A DNA stretch of 64,000 bases from GCA-2683135 sp964507445 (GCA_964507445.1 CAZDQF010000007.1:1-64000); one strand, 5' to 3'. Numbered from the stretch's first letter, positions 44,653 to 53,827 are shown. Notes: a model not told the origin generated them from the letters alone. Numbers and translations are program-made.

Positions 44653-47505
44653 TCAGAACTCGCCAATGCGGACCCTCCACGTGGGGCTGAGCGTGAGACC
44701 CAGGACCGGTCCGCCGTCGTGAACCACCCAGGTGCCCAGGTAGTCGATGCACAGGTACGCGGGGTTGTTGGGGATGAGGATGCTCCAGTCAACGCTGCCG
44801 AACGGGTCCGTGGTGAAGGGGATGAAGGTCCAGTCGAGGGACAGGGAGGCGAAGCCGCACGGTCCCACGGCGAACACAGGTATGGAGGCTCCCGGTGAGA
44901 ACACCGGTTCCAGGGCCAGCTCCGCCAGCACTCCGGGCGTCGCGCCGTTCAACTGCACGGCGAACGTGGAGTTGCCGAGGGTGGGCGCGCCGCTGAGCGC
45001 GAGGGTCGGCCCGCCCGGGCATCCCGTGCCCGCGATCGGGGTCGCCACGTGGGGCACCCCCTGCCTGATGACCCGGACGGCATGGTCGGGGCGCACCGCC
45101 GCCACCAGCTCCTCGCCGTTGCAGAGGGAGGCGGCGTCGAACGCCGTGAGCTGCGCGCAGACGATGTGAGCGATGCCCTGTCCCACCGGGAACGGTGTGC
45201 TGGAGTTGAAGGCGCTGCCGTTCCAGGACTCCAGCAAGGAGAGGTCGCCGAGCCCGTCCACGAACGCGGCTCCCCTCGTGGTGGGCCCCGGATTCCAGGA
45301 GCAGATGGAGCGCGCGGCGGGGGGACTGGGGGAGGGGCTCGCGAGGGCGAAGCCCGCTCCGGGAGTGAAGTCCGAGAGCACCCCCGCGCCACCGCCGAGG
45401 AAGCCGAGCTCGGCCACCAGGACATCGTTGACCACGCCGTCGGCGTCGAGGGCCGCAGGTCGGGCGTCGATAGGGAGCGCGCTCACGAAGAACGGGCTCC
45501 CGGTGGCGGCGGCCCAGTTCGGACCGAGGAGCACGTGGACTCCTCCCGCGGGGGGCGTGGCGCTGTTGGTGGCGATGAGGTCCTCGTGGCCGTCCCCGTC
45601 CAGGTCTGTGGCCTGGATGGCGGAGAACGAGCCCCCCTCCGCGATGGGGGCGCCGACGGTGGCGGTGCCGAGGGGGTCCGAGATGACGCGGAGCTGCCCC
45701 GGCGCGAAGGCGGTGCCGCTCAACGCCGCCACCACCCGCGCCGTGGGGCCCGCGTCGACGACGGCGAGGGCGCTGACCGCCCCCGGTGTCGGTCGGGGGT
45801 CCGCCGTGATGGTCCCTGTCGGGGGCGCGAATGACGGCGCCATGGTCGTGCCTGAACCGTCCACGATCTCCACCGTGCCGTCCTGGCGGCTGACCACGAG
45901 CTCGGCGATCGGGTCGCCGTCCAGCTGGGCCATGGCCACGTCCGTGACCGGGGCCCCGGCGAGCAACGGAACGGCGGACTGGGGGATGACGTCGAAGACC
46001 CCTGGGCCGTGGGACGGACCGGAGTGGCTGTGGTCGCCGTTCCAGAGCACCCGCACCTCCATGGAACCGGCGCACAGGACGGCCAGGTCCAGGTCACCGT
46101 CACCGTCGGCGTCTGCCGCCGCGACCCGCTGCGGGAGCGCTCCCACCGTGTAGGTGTCCACCTGTCGGCCGAGGGGCGGGTCAAGGGTGACGGCGGTCAC
46201 CAGTGCGGCCTGCGATCCCGCGGGTCCCGCGGCGATGGGGGCGCGGGCCAGCTGGTCGGGCCTGCCGTCTATGTCGAAGTCGCCGCCGGCGGCGACCGAG
46301 AACCCGTACTGGGCGAAGTCGGCGGGGCCGGGGATGGAGAACAGGGGGGCGCCGGTATCAGGGGCGAGCAGGGCCACCCGGCCCGCGTCGAATCCCGGGG
46401 CGCCGTCCCAGAGAGGGGCGCCCACGGCCAGCTCCGGGGCGCCGTCACCGTCCATGTCTCCGACGGTGGTCAGGGCGGCGCCGAACCGTTCCCCCGCCTG
46501 GGTGCCGGAGGTGCTCCAGATGACGGAGGTGAGGGTCGGGCCGGAGAGGGCGTCGACGCGGCCAGCGGTGGGACCGGCCGCGGCAGGTGCCCGGTCCGCA
46601 GCCACCAGGACGTCCCGGATGCCGTCTCCATTCAGGTCGCCGGCACCGGAGACCTGGGCGCCGAAGCGCTCATCGGGGCCGGCGCCGTCGGCCGTGGCCA
46701 GGAGGCCGAGGAATGGGGTGAGCAGATACGCCCGGCCATAGTCCGGTCCCATGGGGCCGTCCCGTCGTGGCGCGCCCGCCACGAGGTCCGTGACCAGGTC
46801 GCCGTTCATGTCGCCGGTGGGGGACAGGGCCCTTCCCAGCTCGTCGTTGGCGCCTTCGCCCTCGAAGGCCGCCATGACGGTGCCGGAGGAGCCGTCATGG
46901 ACCGTGACCCGTCCGGTGTTCGGTCCGACGACGCCATCGAACAACGGTGCGCCGCAGGCCCACTCGGTGGCGCCGTCTCCGTTCAGATCTTGCAGCGTAG
47001 CCAGGGCGGTGCCGAAGCGCTCTCCCGCGCTGCCCCCATTCACCACCAGGACGGCGGCACCGGTGGACAGGGAGTGAGCGGTGACCCGCCCCGCGGCGAT
47101 CCCAGCGGATCCCGTGTGAAGAGGGGCGGCGATGAGCAGCTCCGGGGAGCCATCTCCGGAGACGTCGGCCACGGTCAGGGCGGCGCCGAAGCGCTGCCCG
47201 GCCTGGTCGCCGGTGATGGTGAGGATGAGGGCTCCGTCGGCGCCGGAGCGGAGCTCGACCTGGCCCGTGAGGGGACCCGTTCCGACGGTCGAGAGGGGAG
47301 CGCCGGAGGCCCAGTCGCTCCGTCCGTCGCCGTCGACATCCGGAAGCGCCAGCAGCACACGGCCCAGTTGATGGTCGGGCCCGTCCCCTTGCACCGACAT
47401 CAGCTGGGATTGCCCGCATCCCACGCCCGCGGCGAGCAGGAGGCAGACCAAGGCGCGCCGGCAGGGACACAGACCTTGGGATAGACCGCTGACGAATTGG
47501 CTCAT
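44653..47505 (-). CDS. Large secreted FG-GAP repeat protein (paralog B)
   Basis: A 950-residue exported protein (signal RRALVCLLLAAGVGCGQ). It has about seven N-terminal FG-GAP units (LPDVDGDGRSDWASGAPL, VADVSGDGSPELLIAAPL, TVGDMDGDGAPELAVGAPL), a second VCBS region (AAADADGDGDLDLAVLCAG then VLWNGD) and a C-terminal domain beginning GTGCPGGPTLALSGAPT. The WNGD, GTVEIVDGSG and GGG..VLSDFT phrases are shared in order with paralog A, 72 bases downstream on the same strand. Likely a pair of large extracellular propellers. Lipidation at the Cys near residue 30 is possible but the lipobox is poor. Confidence 0.87.
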   Translation of the reverse strand: MSQFVSGLSQGLCPCRRALVCLLLAAGVGCGQSQLMSVQGDGPDHQLGRVLLALPDVDGDGRSDWASGAPLSTVGTGPLTGQVELRSGADGALILTITGDQAGQRFGAALTVADVSGDGSPELLIAAPLHTGSAGIAAGRVTAHSLSTGAAVLVVNGGSAGERFGTALATLQDLNGDGATEWACGAPLFDGVVGPNTGRVTVHDGSSGTVMAAFEGEGANDELGRALSPTGDMNGDLVTDLVAGAPRRDGPMGPDYGRAYLLTPFLGLLATADGAGPDERFGAQVSGAGDLNGDGIRDVLVAADRAPAAAGPTAGRVDALSGPTLTSVIWSTSGTQAGERFGAALTTVGDMDGDGAPELAVGAPLWDGAPGFDAGRVALLAPDTGAPLFSIPGPADFAQYGFSVAAGGDFDIDGRPDQLARAPIAAGPAGSQAALVTAVTLDPPLGRQVDTYTVGALPQRVAAADADGDGDLDLAVLCAGSMEVRVLWNGDHSHSGPSHGPGVFDVIPQSAVPLLAGAPVTDVAMAQLDGDPIAELVVSRQDGTVEIVDGSGTTMAPSFAPPTGTITADPRPTPGAVSALAVVDAGPTARVVAALSGTAFAPGQLRVISDPLGTATVGAPIAEGGSFSAIQATDLDGDGHEDLIATNSATPPAGGVHVLLGPNWAAATGSPFFVSALPIDARPAALDADGVVNDVLVAELGFLGGGAGVLSDFTPGAGFALASPSPSPPAARSICSWNPGPTTRGAAFVDGLGDLSLLESWNGSAFNSSTPFPVGQGIAHIVCAQLTAFDAASLCNGEELVAAVRPDHAVRVIRQGVPHVATPIAGTGCPGGPTLALSGAPTLGNSTFAVQLNGATPGVLAELALEPVFSPGASIPVFAVGPCGFASLSLDWTFIPFTTDPFGSVDWSILIPNNPAYLCIDYLGTWVVHDGGPVLGLTLSPTWRVRIGEF

Positions 47506-47895
47506 GGGATGGGTTGAGTGGACGTCGCCGAGGGGGCGACCTCAGGTGTTTTCTTCGGGGACGGGGCGGGTTAGGGAATCTCGCCTTCGTCCATGATCCA
47601 ATGTACTGGTGGCCCCTTCGCGGAGCAATTCCAATTGCCAGATCCCCAATGACATCAGGGGTTTGGGAGCGAATTGTCAGGGCAGGGGGGAAGGGGGAGC
47701 TGGCCTCCTGCCGGAGCGGCAGGCGTGTTCTGTTGGTGTTAAGTGGCGCAAGAGTACGCACTTGTGGAGGGGCGACGGTGCCGGGCGGGAGCCGCCGACG
47801 GGCCGCCTCGCCATCGCCTCGCCTTGAACACCACGGTCGGAGGCGCGATCATGCCCTCCGCGGCATTTCCCGCCAGGAACGACGAGGACGCTCTC
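47506..47895. other. Intergenic region upstream of small basic gene
   Basis: A 390-base gap with a hairpin CCTGCC-GGAGC-GGCAGG at 47707-47723 followed by a T/G-rich stretch. The plus-strand frame from 47743 runs in frame into the small basic protein, but its added residues look non-coding. No RNA gene is recognised. Confidence 0.4.
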
Positions 47896-47985
47896 ATGGC
47901 CAACAATCGCAAGATCAAGAAGGCGAACCACGGCAAGCGGCCTCGTTGCAACAAGGCCCGCAAGAGCAAGCGGCTCAAGGCCTGA
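47896..47985 (+). CDS. 29-residue, highly basic small protein
   Basis: ATG 47896 to TGA 47985 encodes 29 residues, about 45 percent Lys or Arg (MANNRKIKKANHGKRP then a Lys/Arg-rich tail, one Cys, C-terminal KRLKA). Size and charge resemble small ribosome- or RNA-associated proteins; the HGKRP stretch loosely recalls bTHX, but this is not a firm match. GAGGA lies eight bases before the ATG. An S66 peptidase gene with its own promoter starts 38 bases after it. A peptide substrate of that peptidase is another, weaker possibility. Confidence 0.68.
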   Translation: MANNRKIKKANHGKRPRCNKARKSKRLKA

Positions 47986-48011
47986 GCCCGCGCTCGAGCC
48001 CGAGGCGGTGC

Positions 48012-48017
48012 TATCGT
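48012..48017 (+). promoter_or_regulatory. Candidate -10 box (TATCGT), leaderless start
   Basis: TATCGT ends exactly 6 nt before ATG 48024, with no ribosome binding site between. Confidence 0.42.
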
Positions 48018-48023
48018 GACGCG

Positions 48024-49061
48024 ATGATGACGCGTCGCGGCTTCATGGACGGGCTCTCCGCCTCGGCCCTCGCCGGCCTCCCGGGCTCCACCCGCAGTTT
48101 GTTGGAGGCCAGCCGCGAGGCCGCGCCTGCCCCCGTCCTTCCCCCGGCTCTTCGACCCGGGATGACCGTGGCCCTCGTCTCACCCGCTTCGCCGCTGAAG
48201 GACCGCTCGGAGTACGACCGCGCCGTCAAGCGGATGCGAGCCCGTGGACTGAAGCCTCGCATGTCGAGCACGGCCCGGGAGGCTCTCGGTTACCTGGCGG
48301 GGGAGGATCGGGCCCGGGGCCGCGACCTCAACGCCGCCTTCGCCGATGAGGACGTGGACGCGGTCTGGTGTCTGCGAGGTGGGTACGGTTGTCTACGCAC
48401 GCTCCCGCACGTGGACTTCGACATCATCCGTCGGCACCCCAAGGTGTTCGTGGGCTACTCGGACATCACGGTGCTCCACCTCGCCATCCAGAAGTTGGTG
48501 GGCCTGGTCACGTTTCACGGGCCCATGCCCGGCAGCCAGATCCCTGACGCATCGTGGGCTGATGTGGAGCGGGTGGTCATGGCGGACGCCGCGGCGGGCC
48601 GCATCGGAGCCGAGTCGTCGGGTGAAGCGGCTGGGCCCCTGACCCTCCGAGGGGGCGTGGCAGAGGGACCGCTCACCGGGGGCAACCTGAGCCTGCTCAC
48701 GAGGCTCATGGGGACGCCGTTCGAACCGGACCTCCGTGGTCGCATCCTGTTCCTGGAAGACGTCGGTGAGGCGCCCTACAGGGTGGACGGCATGCTCTCC
48801 CAGCTGCGCCTCGCAGGCAAACTGCAGGCCTGCGCCGGCGTCGTGTTCGGTCACTTCACTCAGCCCAAGGGTGAGGGCGCCGCGGATTCGTCGGCCATGG
48901 GTCGTACGTTGAGGGAGCTCACGGCGGACCTGGACGTCCCTGTCCTCTGGGGATTCCGGTGCGGGCACATCCCGAACCAGACGACGGTCCCCTACGGCGT
49001 GCGGGCACGGCTCGACGCCGAAGCGGGGTCGTTGGAGTTGCTCCGCCCCGCGGTCGTCTGA
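48024..49061 (+). CDS. S66 family LD-carboxypeptidase (MccF-like)
   Basis: A 345-residue serine peptidase of family S66. The N-terminus (MTRRGFMDGLSASALAGLPG) resembles a Tat signal, which would place it outside the cytoplasm where it could trim the tetrapeptide stem of peptidoglycan. Catalytic triad is complete: Ser146 in VGYSDIT, Glu245 in FLEDVGEAPYR and His315 in CGHIPNQTTVPYG. Planctomycetes have thin or unusual peptidoglycan, so such an enzyme is consistent. Length matches the family plus signal. It has a 6-nt spaced promoter box and is followed 44 bases later by the S9 peptidase gene. Confidence 0.9.
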   Translation: MMTRRGFMDGLSASALAGLPGSTRSLLEASREAAPAPVLPPALRPGMTVALVSPASPLKDRSEYDRAVKRMRARGLKPRMSSTAREALGYLAGEDRARGRDLNAAFADEDVDAVWCLRGGYGCLRTLPHVDFDIIRRHPKVFVGYSDITVLHLAIQKLVGLVTFHGPMPGSQIPDASWADVERVVMADAAAGRIGAESSGEAAGPLTLRGGVAEGPLTGGNLSLLTRLMGTPFEPDLRGRILFLEDVGEAPYRVDGMLSQLRLAGKLQACAGVVFGHFTQPKGEGAADSSAMGRTLRELTADLDVPVLWGFRCGHIPNQTTVPYGVRARLDAEAGSLELLRPAVV

Positions 49062-49077
49062 GCATGCCCCCACGCCT

Positions 49078-49083
49078 TATACT
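49078..49083 (+). promoter_or_regulatory. Candidate -10 box (TATACT) for the S9 peptidase
   Basis: TATACT lies 22 nt before ATG 49106, leaving a short leader containing GGAG. Confidence 0.4.
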
Positions 49084-49105
49084 CCTGACCTCTCGGAGAT
49101 CTGTG

Positions 49106-51280
49106 ATGCGTATGTTCGCCTTGTTGTCGGTCCTGCTGGTCGGTCCCGCCCACGGTCAGGAGAAGCTGCTTCCCATCTCTGCCAGCGTCAACGCCGGTCA
49201 ATTCGCGCCCCGCGGGTTGCCGGCCCTGAACTGGCACGGCGACAGCAAGCGGTTCACCTACGTGAAGCGCGAGGACAACGTCATCCAGGTCAAGACGCAG
49301 TCCATCAGCGGTGAGGTGGCGACCCTGATGACCTGGCCTGACCTGGCGGCAGCGCTGACCAAGGCCGGAGCCAAGAGCCCGTCGCCCCAGAGCCTGCTGA
49401 GCATGGCCTGGAAGTCTGACGGGAGGTTCGAGATCGCCGCCTCCGGAGGCACCTGGTCGGTGCGGACGGAGCCGCTGGTTGCCACGGTGCTCGTGCCGGC
49501 GGTGGAGGGAGCAGACCCGGTGGTGCCGTCCCCCAAGGGCGGGCACACGGCCTACGTGAAGGGGCACGACGTGTACCTGCTCATGGGAGGCAAGGAGCAT
49601 CGCCGGGTGACGGAGGGCGGTAGCGCGGGGCTCACCCACGGGGTCTCGGTCTCGCGCGTGGAGTTCGGGATCAGCGACGGCCTGTGGTGGGACCCCACTG
49701 GAAGGCGCGTGGCCTTCTATCAGGAGAACTTCAATCCCATCGAGAGTTACCCCTACGTAGACTTCGCGCCGCGTCCGGCGGCGACGGTTGATGGTCGTTA
49801 CCCGATGGCGGGCCGGCCGGGCAGCGTGGTGCGGATCGGCGTCCACGACGCGGCGTCGTCCAGGACCGTCTGGCTGGACACGGATCCGGAGCGCGATCAG
49901 TACCTCACCAACGTGACCTGGCATCCGTCGGGAGAGTCCATCGTCGTGGCTCACGTGAACCGCGCCCAGACCCGCTGCGAGGTGGTGGAGTACGAGGCGT
50001 CGTCCGGCAAGCGCCTTCGCCTGCTGTTCGTGGAGAGCGACCATCAATGGGTAGAGCCCGAGCACGGCCCCCTGTTCCTGCCCGACGGCTCCGGGGACTT
50101 CCTCTGGGCGTCCTACCGGGATGGACATCGTCACCTGTGGCGCTACCGGGGAGACGGTCGCCTGGTGGGACCGGTGACGAGGGGCGCGTTCGACCTGGAC
50201 TCGTTCGTACGGTTCGCCCCTGACGGGGAGGGATTCTACTGGGTGACCACCGGGCCGAATCCCCTTCACAAGCACCTCTACTACACGTCCGTGGACGGGA
50301 AGAGCCAGCGCGCGGTGACCTCCGGCAGGGGGCATCACGACGTGGCCCTGTCTCCCGACGGGACGCACGCCCTGGACGTGCACACCAACCTGTCGCTGCC
50401 GCTGGCCACGGATCTCCTCCACGTCGCGGACGGCAAGGTCCTGCGTCGGGTGCATGAGGCCAAGGACCCGTTCGAGGGGTTCCGCAGGTGTCGTGAGAGC
50501 TTCTTCACCACCAACGCGGACGGCGACGGCGCAGAGCTCCACGGCTATCTGGTGTTGCCGCCGGAGTCGGCGGAGAACACCAGGTACCCGGTCATCAACT
50601 ACGTCTACGGGGGCCCCCACAGCCAGCTCGTCACGGACCAGTGGCTCTCCGGGTTCTCGCGCTGGAACCTCTGGCTCCACGCCATGGCCCAGCGTGGCTA
50701 CATCTGCTTCATGCTGGACGGGCGAGGGACCACCAACCGCGGCGCCGAGTGGTATCAGGCCGTGCATCGCAAGCTGGGGACGCTGGAGGCGGCGGATCAG
50801 GTGGCCGGTCTCCGGCACGTCCTGAGCCGGGACGACGCGGACCCCACCCGGGTGGGGGTGACGGGTTGGTCCTACGGCGGGTTCATGACCTGCACGCTCA
50901 TGACCCGTCAGCCGGACCTGTACTCCGTGGGCGTCTCAGGCGCGCCGGTGACGGACTGGGCCTACTACGAAACCGGCTACGGCGAGCGATACATGGACAC
51001 TCCGGAAGAGAACCCGGAGGGCTACAAGGAGGCCGACCCTGGCAGCCATGTGGAGAAGCTCAAGGGGCGGCTGCTGGTGGTCCACGGCACCGCCGACGAC
51101 ACGGTCATGTGGCAGTCGTCCGTGGCGTTCGTCGACAAGTGCGTGGACGCCGGCGCGCCCGTGGACTACATGATCTACCCCGGCCAGCTCCACGGACTGC
51201 GGGGCAAGGACTTCGCCCACTTCATCGCCAAGATGACCGACTACTTCGAGACCCACCTGAAGGGCTCCAAGGGTCGGTGA
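49106..51280 (+). CDS. S9 family dipeptidyl-peptidase IV-like protease
   Basis: A 724-residue exported protease with signal peptide FALLSVLLVGPAHGQ. The N-terminal beta propeller (DPP IV N-terminal domain) shows DGLWWDPTGRRVAFYQ and LTNVTWHPSGESIVV; the C-terminal alpha/beta hydrolase shows YPVINYVYGGPHSQLV, the nucleophile in GWSYGGFM (Ser589), then GTADDTVMWQSS and the His in QLHGLRGKD. Architecture and size match DPP IV/prolyl tripeptidyl peptidases, which release dipeptides after Pro or Ala. GGAG lies eight bases before the ATG. The frame is open further upstream but the signal peptide fixes the start. Confidence 0.93.
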   Translation: MRMFALLSVLLVGPAHGQEKLLPISASVNAGQFAPRGLPALNWHGDSKRFTYVKREDNVIQVKTQSISGEVATLMTWPDLAAALTKAGAKSPSPQSLLSMAWKSDGRFEIAASGGTWSVRTEPLVATVLVPAVEGADPVVPSPKGGHTAYVKGHDVYLLMGGKEHRRVTEGGSAGLTHGVSVSRVEFGISDGLWWDPTGRRVAFYQENFNPIESYPYVDFAPRPAATVDGRYPMAGRPGSVVRIGVHDAASSRTVWLDTDPERDQYLTNVTWHPSGESIVVAHVNRAQTRCEVVEYEASSGKRLRLLFVESDHQWVEPEHGPLFLPDGSGDFLWASYRDGHRHLWRYRGDGRLVGPVTRGAFDLDSFVRFAPDGEGFYWVTTGPNPLHKHLYYTSVDGKSQRAVTSGRGHHDVALSPDGTHALDVHTNLSLPLATDLLHVADGKVLRRVHEAKDPFEGFRRCRESFFTTNADGDGAELHGYLVLPPESAENTRYPVINYVYGGPHSQLVTDQWLSGFSRWNLWLHAMAQRGYICFMLDGRGTTNRGAEWYQAVHRKLGTLEAADQVAGLRHVLSRDDADPTRVGVTGWSYGGFMTCTLMTRQPDLYSVGVSGAPVTDWAYYETGYGERYMDTPEENPEGYKEADPGSHVEKLKGRLLVVHGTADDTVMWQSSVAFVDKCVDAGAPVDYMIYPGQLHGLRGKDFAHFIAKMTDYFETHLKGSKGR

Positions 51281-51283
51281 GGG

Positions 51284-51306
51284 GGGGCCCCTGGATCAGG
51301 GGTCCC
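51284..51306. terminator. Stem-loop between convergent genes
   Basis: CCCCTG-GAT-CAGGGG, extended by GGGG with TCCC to about 10 bp, lies between the S9 peptidase stop and the stop of the converging metallopeptidase gene. It could serve both directions. Confidence 0.45.
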
Positions 51307-52969
51307 GCCGGGCTCGTCGGTTGGGCCACGGGTCACGCATCTTCTTGATGAACTTCGTCCACTGGGACTCCAGGGCGCCCACGTCCAGCTCGTCCATCAT
51401 CTTCGCGATGGCCTCGTCCCTGGCCTCTCCCTGGGCCGTCCGCTTGATCTCCAGGGTCGCGGGCGCCAGCTCCTCACCCACGTCCGCCCGCTCCGTTCGG
51501 ATGCTGAGGAGGGACTCGTTGTAGGAGGTCTTGAGGGTCTCGAAGTAGAGGTCCAGGAGCCCGTTCCAGCGAGGGTTCTTGGCGACCACGGGGGAGGTCC
51601 GCATGAAGTACACGAACGACCACCCCGCTGCGTAGTAGTCTGACCTTCTCTTCCCATAGAACGTCTTGCGATCGGCGGTGAGCAGATTCTCGAGCCCGAC
51701 GCGCCCCTTGCCCAACTCCATCTGGTCCTTCGCCCGGTGGATGCGCCACCAGGAGGGTCTGACCCGCGTCACCCGCTTGCCACCGGAGGAGATGGACGCG
51801 CCGGAGAAGAAGTCCCCGTGGCCTTCGTTGAACCAGTCGTGGGGCGCGACCTCTCCGGCGGCGTAGTAGACGTACTGGTGGAAGGCCTCGTGGTAGAGCA
51901 CCAGGAGGGAGTCCTTGTCATTCGTCTTGCGCTTGAGCCGTTTGCCCTGCCGGTCCGCGTCCAGGGTGGTCTGACGATAGTCGTAGAGGACGAGCTCCTC
52001 GTTGCCCGGGTGCCAGAATCCGCCCGTGCCGCGGGGGCCGCCGTAGGACATGTACTCGCCCTGGTTGCGGCAGATGCGAACAACGCTCACCTCGGTGACG
52101 GGCCTGGATGGAGGGAACAGCTCCTCGTAGTAGGCGCGGATGGCCTCGATGTTCTTGGTCACGCGGCTGATGAGCTGCTCGTTGCGTGCGTTGTAGACGA
52201 TGATGTAGTTCTCGGTGTCCTTGGCGCGCCATCCTCGGGCCAGGCCCTTCCGGATCGTCCGGCGGTGGGGGATGTGCCGGTAGCTCTTGCCGCGGTAGAG
52301 GCGGTCCAGCTTGCGCTCCACGTCGCTCTTGGCGGTCTCGAGGCGCCGACCCTCGGGGAGCTTGAGGCTCCTCGCCACCCGCGCCGTGATGGACCTCATG
52401 GCTTTGTGGTGAGCGCCCCAGGTCAGGGAGTAGACGCCGTAGGCGACGGGCCCCTGACGCTTCATCACCAGCCAGCCGCAGAAGGTGTGGTCCGAGAGCT
52501 TCTGTGAGTTGTTGGGGAGGAGCTGGTAGATCCCTTCGGCGTCTTTGTAGGGGACGGCCTGCAGGCGTCCCAGCTTCTTCTTCTTGAACTCCTCGAAGCT
52601 CCGCACCTCCTTCGCTCTCTCCATCATCTCCCTGATGGACGTGGGCACTTCCACCTTCTCTTCGGTGTCGGTCGCCGACTTGCCCGGAGTCACCCCGGCT
52701 CCTTCGGACCACTCGAAGAGGAAGACGTACAGGGACGGGCGGGCCTTCATGCGAGCCAGTTGAGCAGGGCTGGTCTTGGCGAGGAGCCTGGCCCGGGTCA
52801 CGGTTTCGGTGGGAGGCTGGGGGATCTGGCGGTAGTTCTTCGGGACATGGGCCGTGAGGCCGGTCTCCTTGTCGAGCCAGGTGACGTATCCCGTAGGGGC
52901 CTGCGCGGTGGCGGTGTTGGCGGCGAGGACGGCGAGGACGGCTGGGAGGAGCAGTGGGGTTCTACGCAT
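51296..52969 (-). CDS. Secreted DUF1570-like zinc metallopeptidase
   Basis: A 557-residue exported protein with signal LLLPAVLAVLAANTATAQ. A zinc-peptidase core lies in the second half: HEAFHQYVYY (His360, Glu361, His364) and, 18 residues on, DWFNEGHGDFFSG with Glu382 as probable third ligand, the gluzincin layout seen in the DUF1570 group of Planctomycetota. The N-terminal 230 residues carry no known domain and may be a propeptide or binding domain. It converges with the S9 peptidase, forming a small cluster of exported peptidases with the S66 gene. Substrate unknown. Confidence 0.8.
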   Translation of the reverse strand: MRRTPLLLPAVLAVLAANTATAQAPTGYVTWLDKETGLTAHVPKNYRQIPQPPTETVTRARLLAKTSPAQLARMKARPSLYVFLFEWSEGAGVTPGKSATDTEEKVEVPTSIREMMERAKEVRSFEEFKKKKLGRLQAVPYKDAEGIYQLLPNNSQKLSDHTFCGWLVMKRQGPVAYGVYSLTWGAHHKAMRSITARVARSLKLPEGRRLETAKSDVERKLDRLYRGKSYRHIPHRRTIRKGLARGWRAKDTENYIIVYNARNEQLISRVTKNIEAIRAYYEELFPPSRPVTEVSVVRICRNQGEYMSYGGPRGTGGFWHPGNEELVLYDYRQTTLDADRQGKRLKRKTNDKDSLLVLYHEAFHQYVYYAAGEVAPHDWFNEGHGDFFSGASISSGGKRVTRVRPSWWRIHRAKDQMELGKGRVGLENLLTADRKTFYGKRRSDYYAAGWSFVYFMRTSPVVAKNPRWNGLLDLYFETLKTSYNESLLSIRTERADVGEELAPATLEIKRTAQGEARDEAIAKMMDELDVGALESQWTKFIKKMRDPWPNRRARRDP

Positions 52970-52980
52970 GACGGCAATCG

Positions 52981-52986
52981 ACTGTA
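52981..52986 (-). promoter_or_regulatory. Candidate -10 box (TACAGT) for the metallopeptidase
   Basis: TACAGT on the minus strand lies 11 nt before the ATG at 52969, giving a very short leader. Confidence 0.35.
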
Positions 52987-53026
52987 TCAGCGCCGGTCAA
53001 TGAGCAGGGGCACAGATCGCAGTTAC

Positions 53027-53809
53027 CTACTGTTCGATGCCGAAAAACCGGTGGGCGTTGCGGGTCGTGGCGTGCGCGACCTCGTCCCGAGGGAGCTTCA
53101 GGGCGCTCGCCAGCTTCTTCACCGTGTGGACGATGAAGGCCGGCTCGTTGAGGTCGCTGGTCTTGTGCGGGGCCGGGGTCAGCCAGGGGGCGTCGGTCTC
53201 CACGAGGCACTGGTCCAGCGGCACCTCGCGGGCGGCCTCCCTCAGGCGGCCCGCGCCGGAGTAGGTGAGGATGCCGGAGAACGAGATCATGAAGCCCCAG
53301 TCCAGGAACGGGCTCAGGTCCTCCGGTCCGCCGGTGAAGCAATGGACGACGGCCTTCAGCCCTCGTCCGGCGAAGGGGGCGAGGACCGACCGCGCTTCCG
53401 GGAACGCGTCTCTCAAGTGGAGGACCAGCGGCAGCCCCGTCTCCAACGCCAGCTCGGCGTGCCCCTCCAGGGACGTGATCTGGGTCGACAGCGGTGCGTC
53501 ATCCCAGTAGGTGTCCAGGCCGGTTTCACCCACGGCCACCACGCGAGGGTGGGATGTCAGCTCGCGGATCGAACTGAGGTCGTCCACCCCCGCGGCGGCG
53601 GTGCTGTTGGGGTGGATGCCGACGGTGCACCACAGGTCGCTCTTGTCCTTCACCCACCGGGTCACCTCGCGGGATGACTCCAGGTCGATGCCGATGAGGA
53701 CGGCGCCGCACACGCCGGCGTCACGGGCTCTCTGCCAGGCTTGCTCTGCCTGGTCGCCGAGGTCGCCGTGGGTCAGGTGGCAATGGGTGTCGAAGACTGG
53801 GGCGGTCAT
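53027..53809 (-). CDS. tatD: TatD family metal-dependent DNase
   Basis: A 260-residue amidohydrolase-fold nuclease. All metal ligands are visible: FDTHCHLTH at the N-terminus, AVGETGLDTYWDD, LVLHLRDAF, AVVHCFTGG and LVETDAPWLTP. These proteins are cytoplasmic 3'-5' deoxyribonucleases and the gene name reflects family history rather than Tat transport. It shares a promoter region with the divergent xylA; a TACCAT box lies 8 nt before its start. Length is normal. Confidence 0.92.
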   Translation of the reverse strand: MTAPVFDTHCHLTHGDLGDQAEQAWQRARDAGVCGAVLIGIDLESSREVTRWVKDKSDLWCTVGIHPNSTAAAGVDDLSSIRELTSHPRVVAVGETGLDTYWDDAPLSTQITSLEGHAELALETGLPLVLHLRDAFPEARSVLAPFAGRGLKAVVHCFTGGPEDLSPFLDWGFMISFSGILTYSGAGRLREAAREVPLDQCLVETDAPWLTPAPHKTSDLNEPAFIVHTVKKLASALKLPRDEVAHATTRNAHRFFGIEQ

Positions 53810-53817
53810 GGGGGCCT

Positions 53818-53827
53818 ATGGTATCGT
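53818..53827. promoter_or_regulatory. Overlapping divergent -10 boxes of tatD and xylA
   Basis: TACCAT (minus, 53823-53818) sits 8 nt before the tatD start; TATCGT (plus, 53822-53827) sits 33 nt before xylA. The two hexamers overlap, so polymerases starting each gene should compete. Confidence 0.38.

Noticed and set aside
41623..47484. Long plus-strand frames opposite the FG-GAP paralogs
   Set aside because: These come from the reverse of repeat codons; the minus-strand products have signal peptides and calcium loops.
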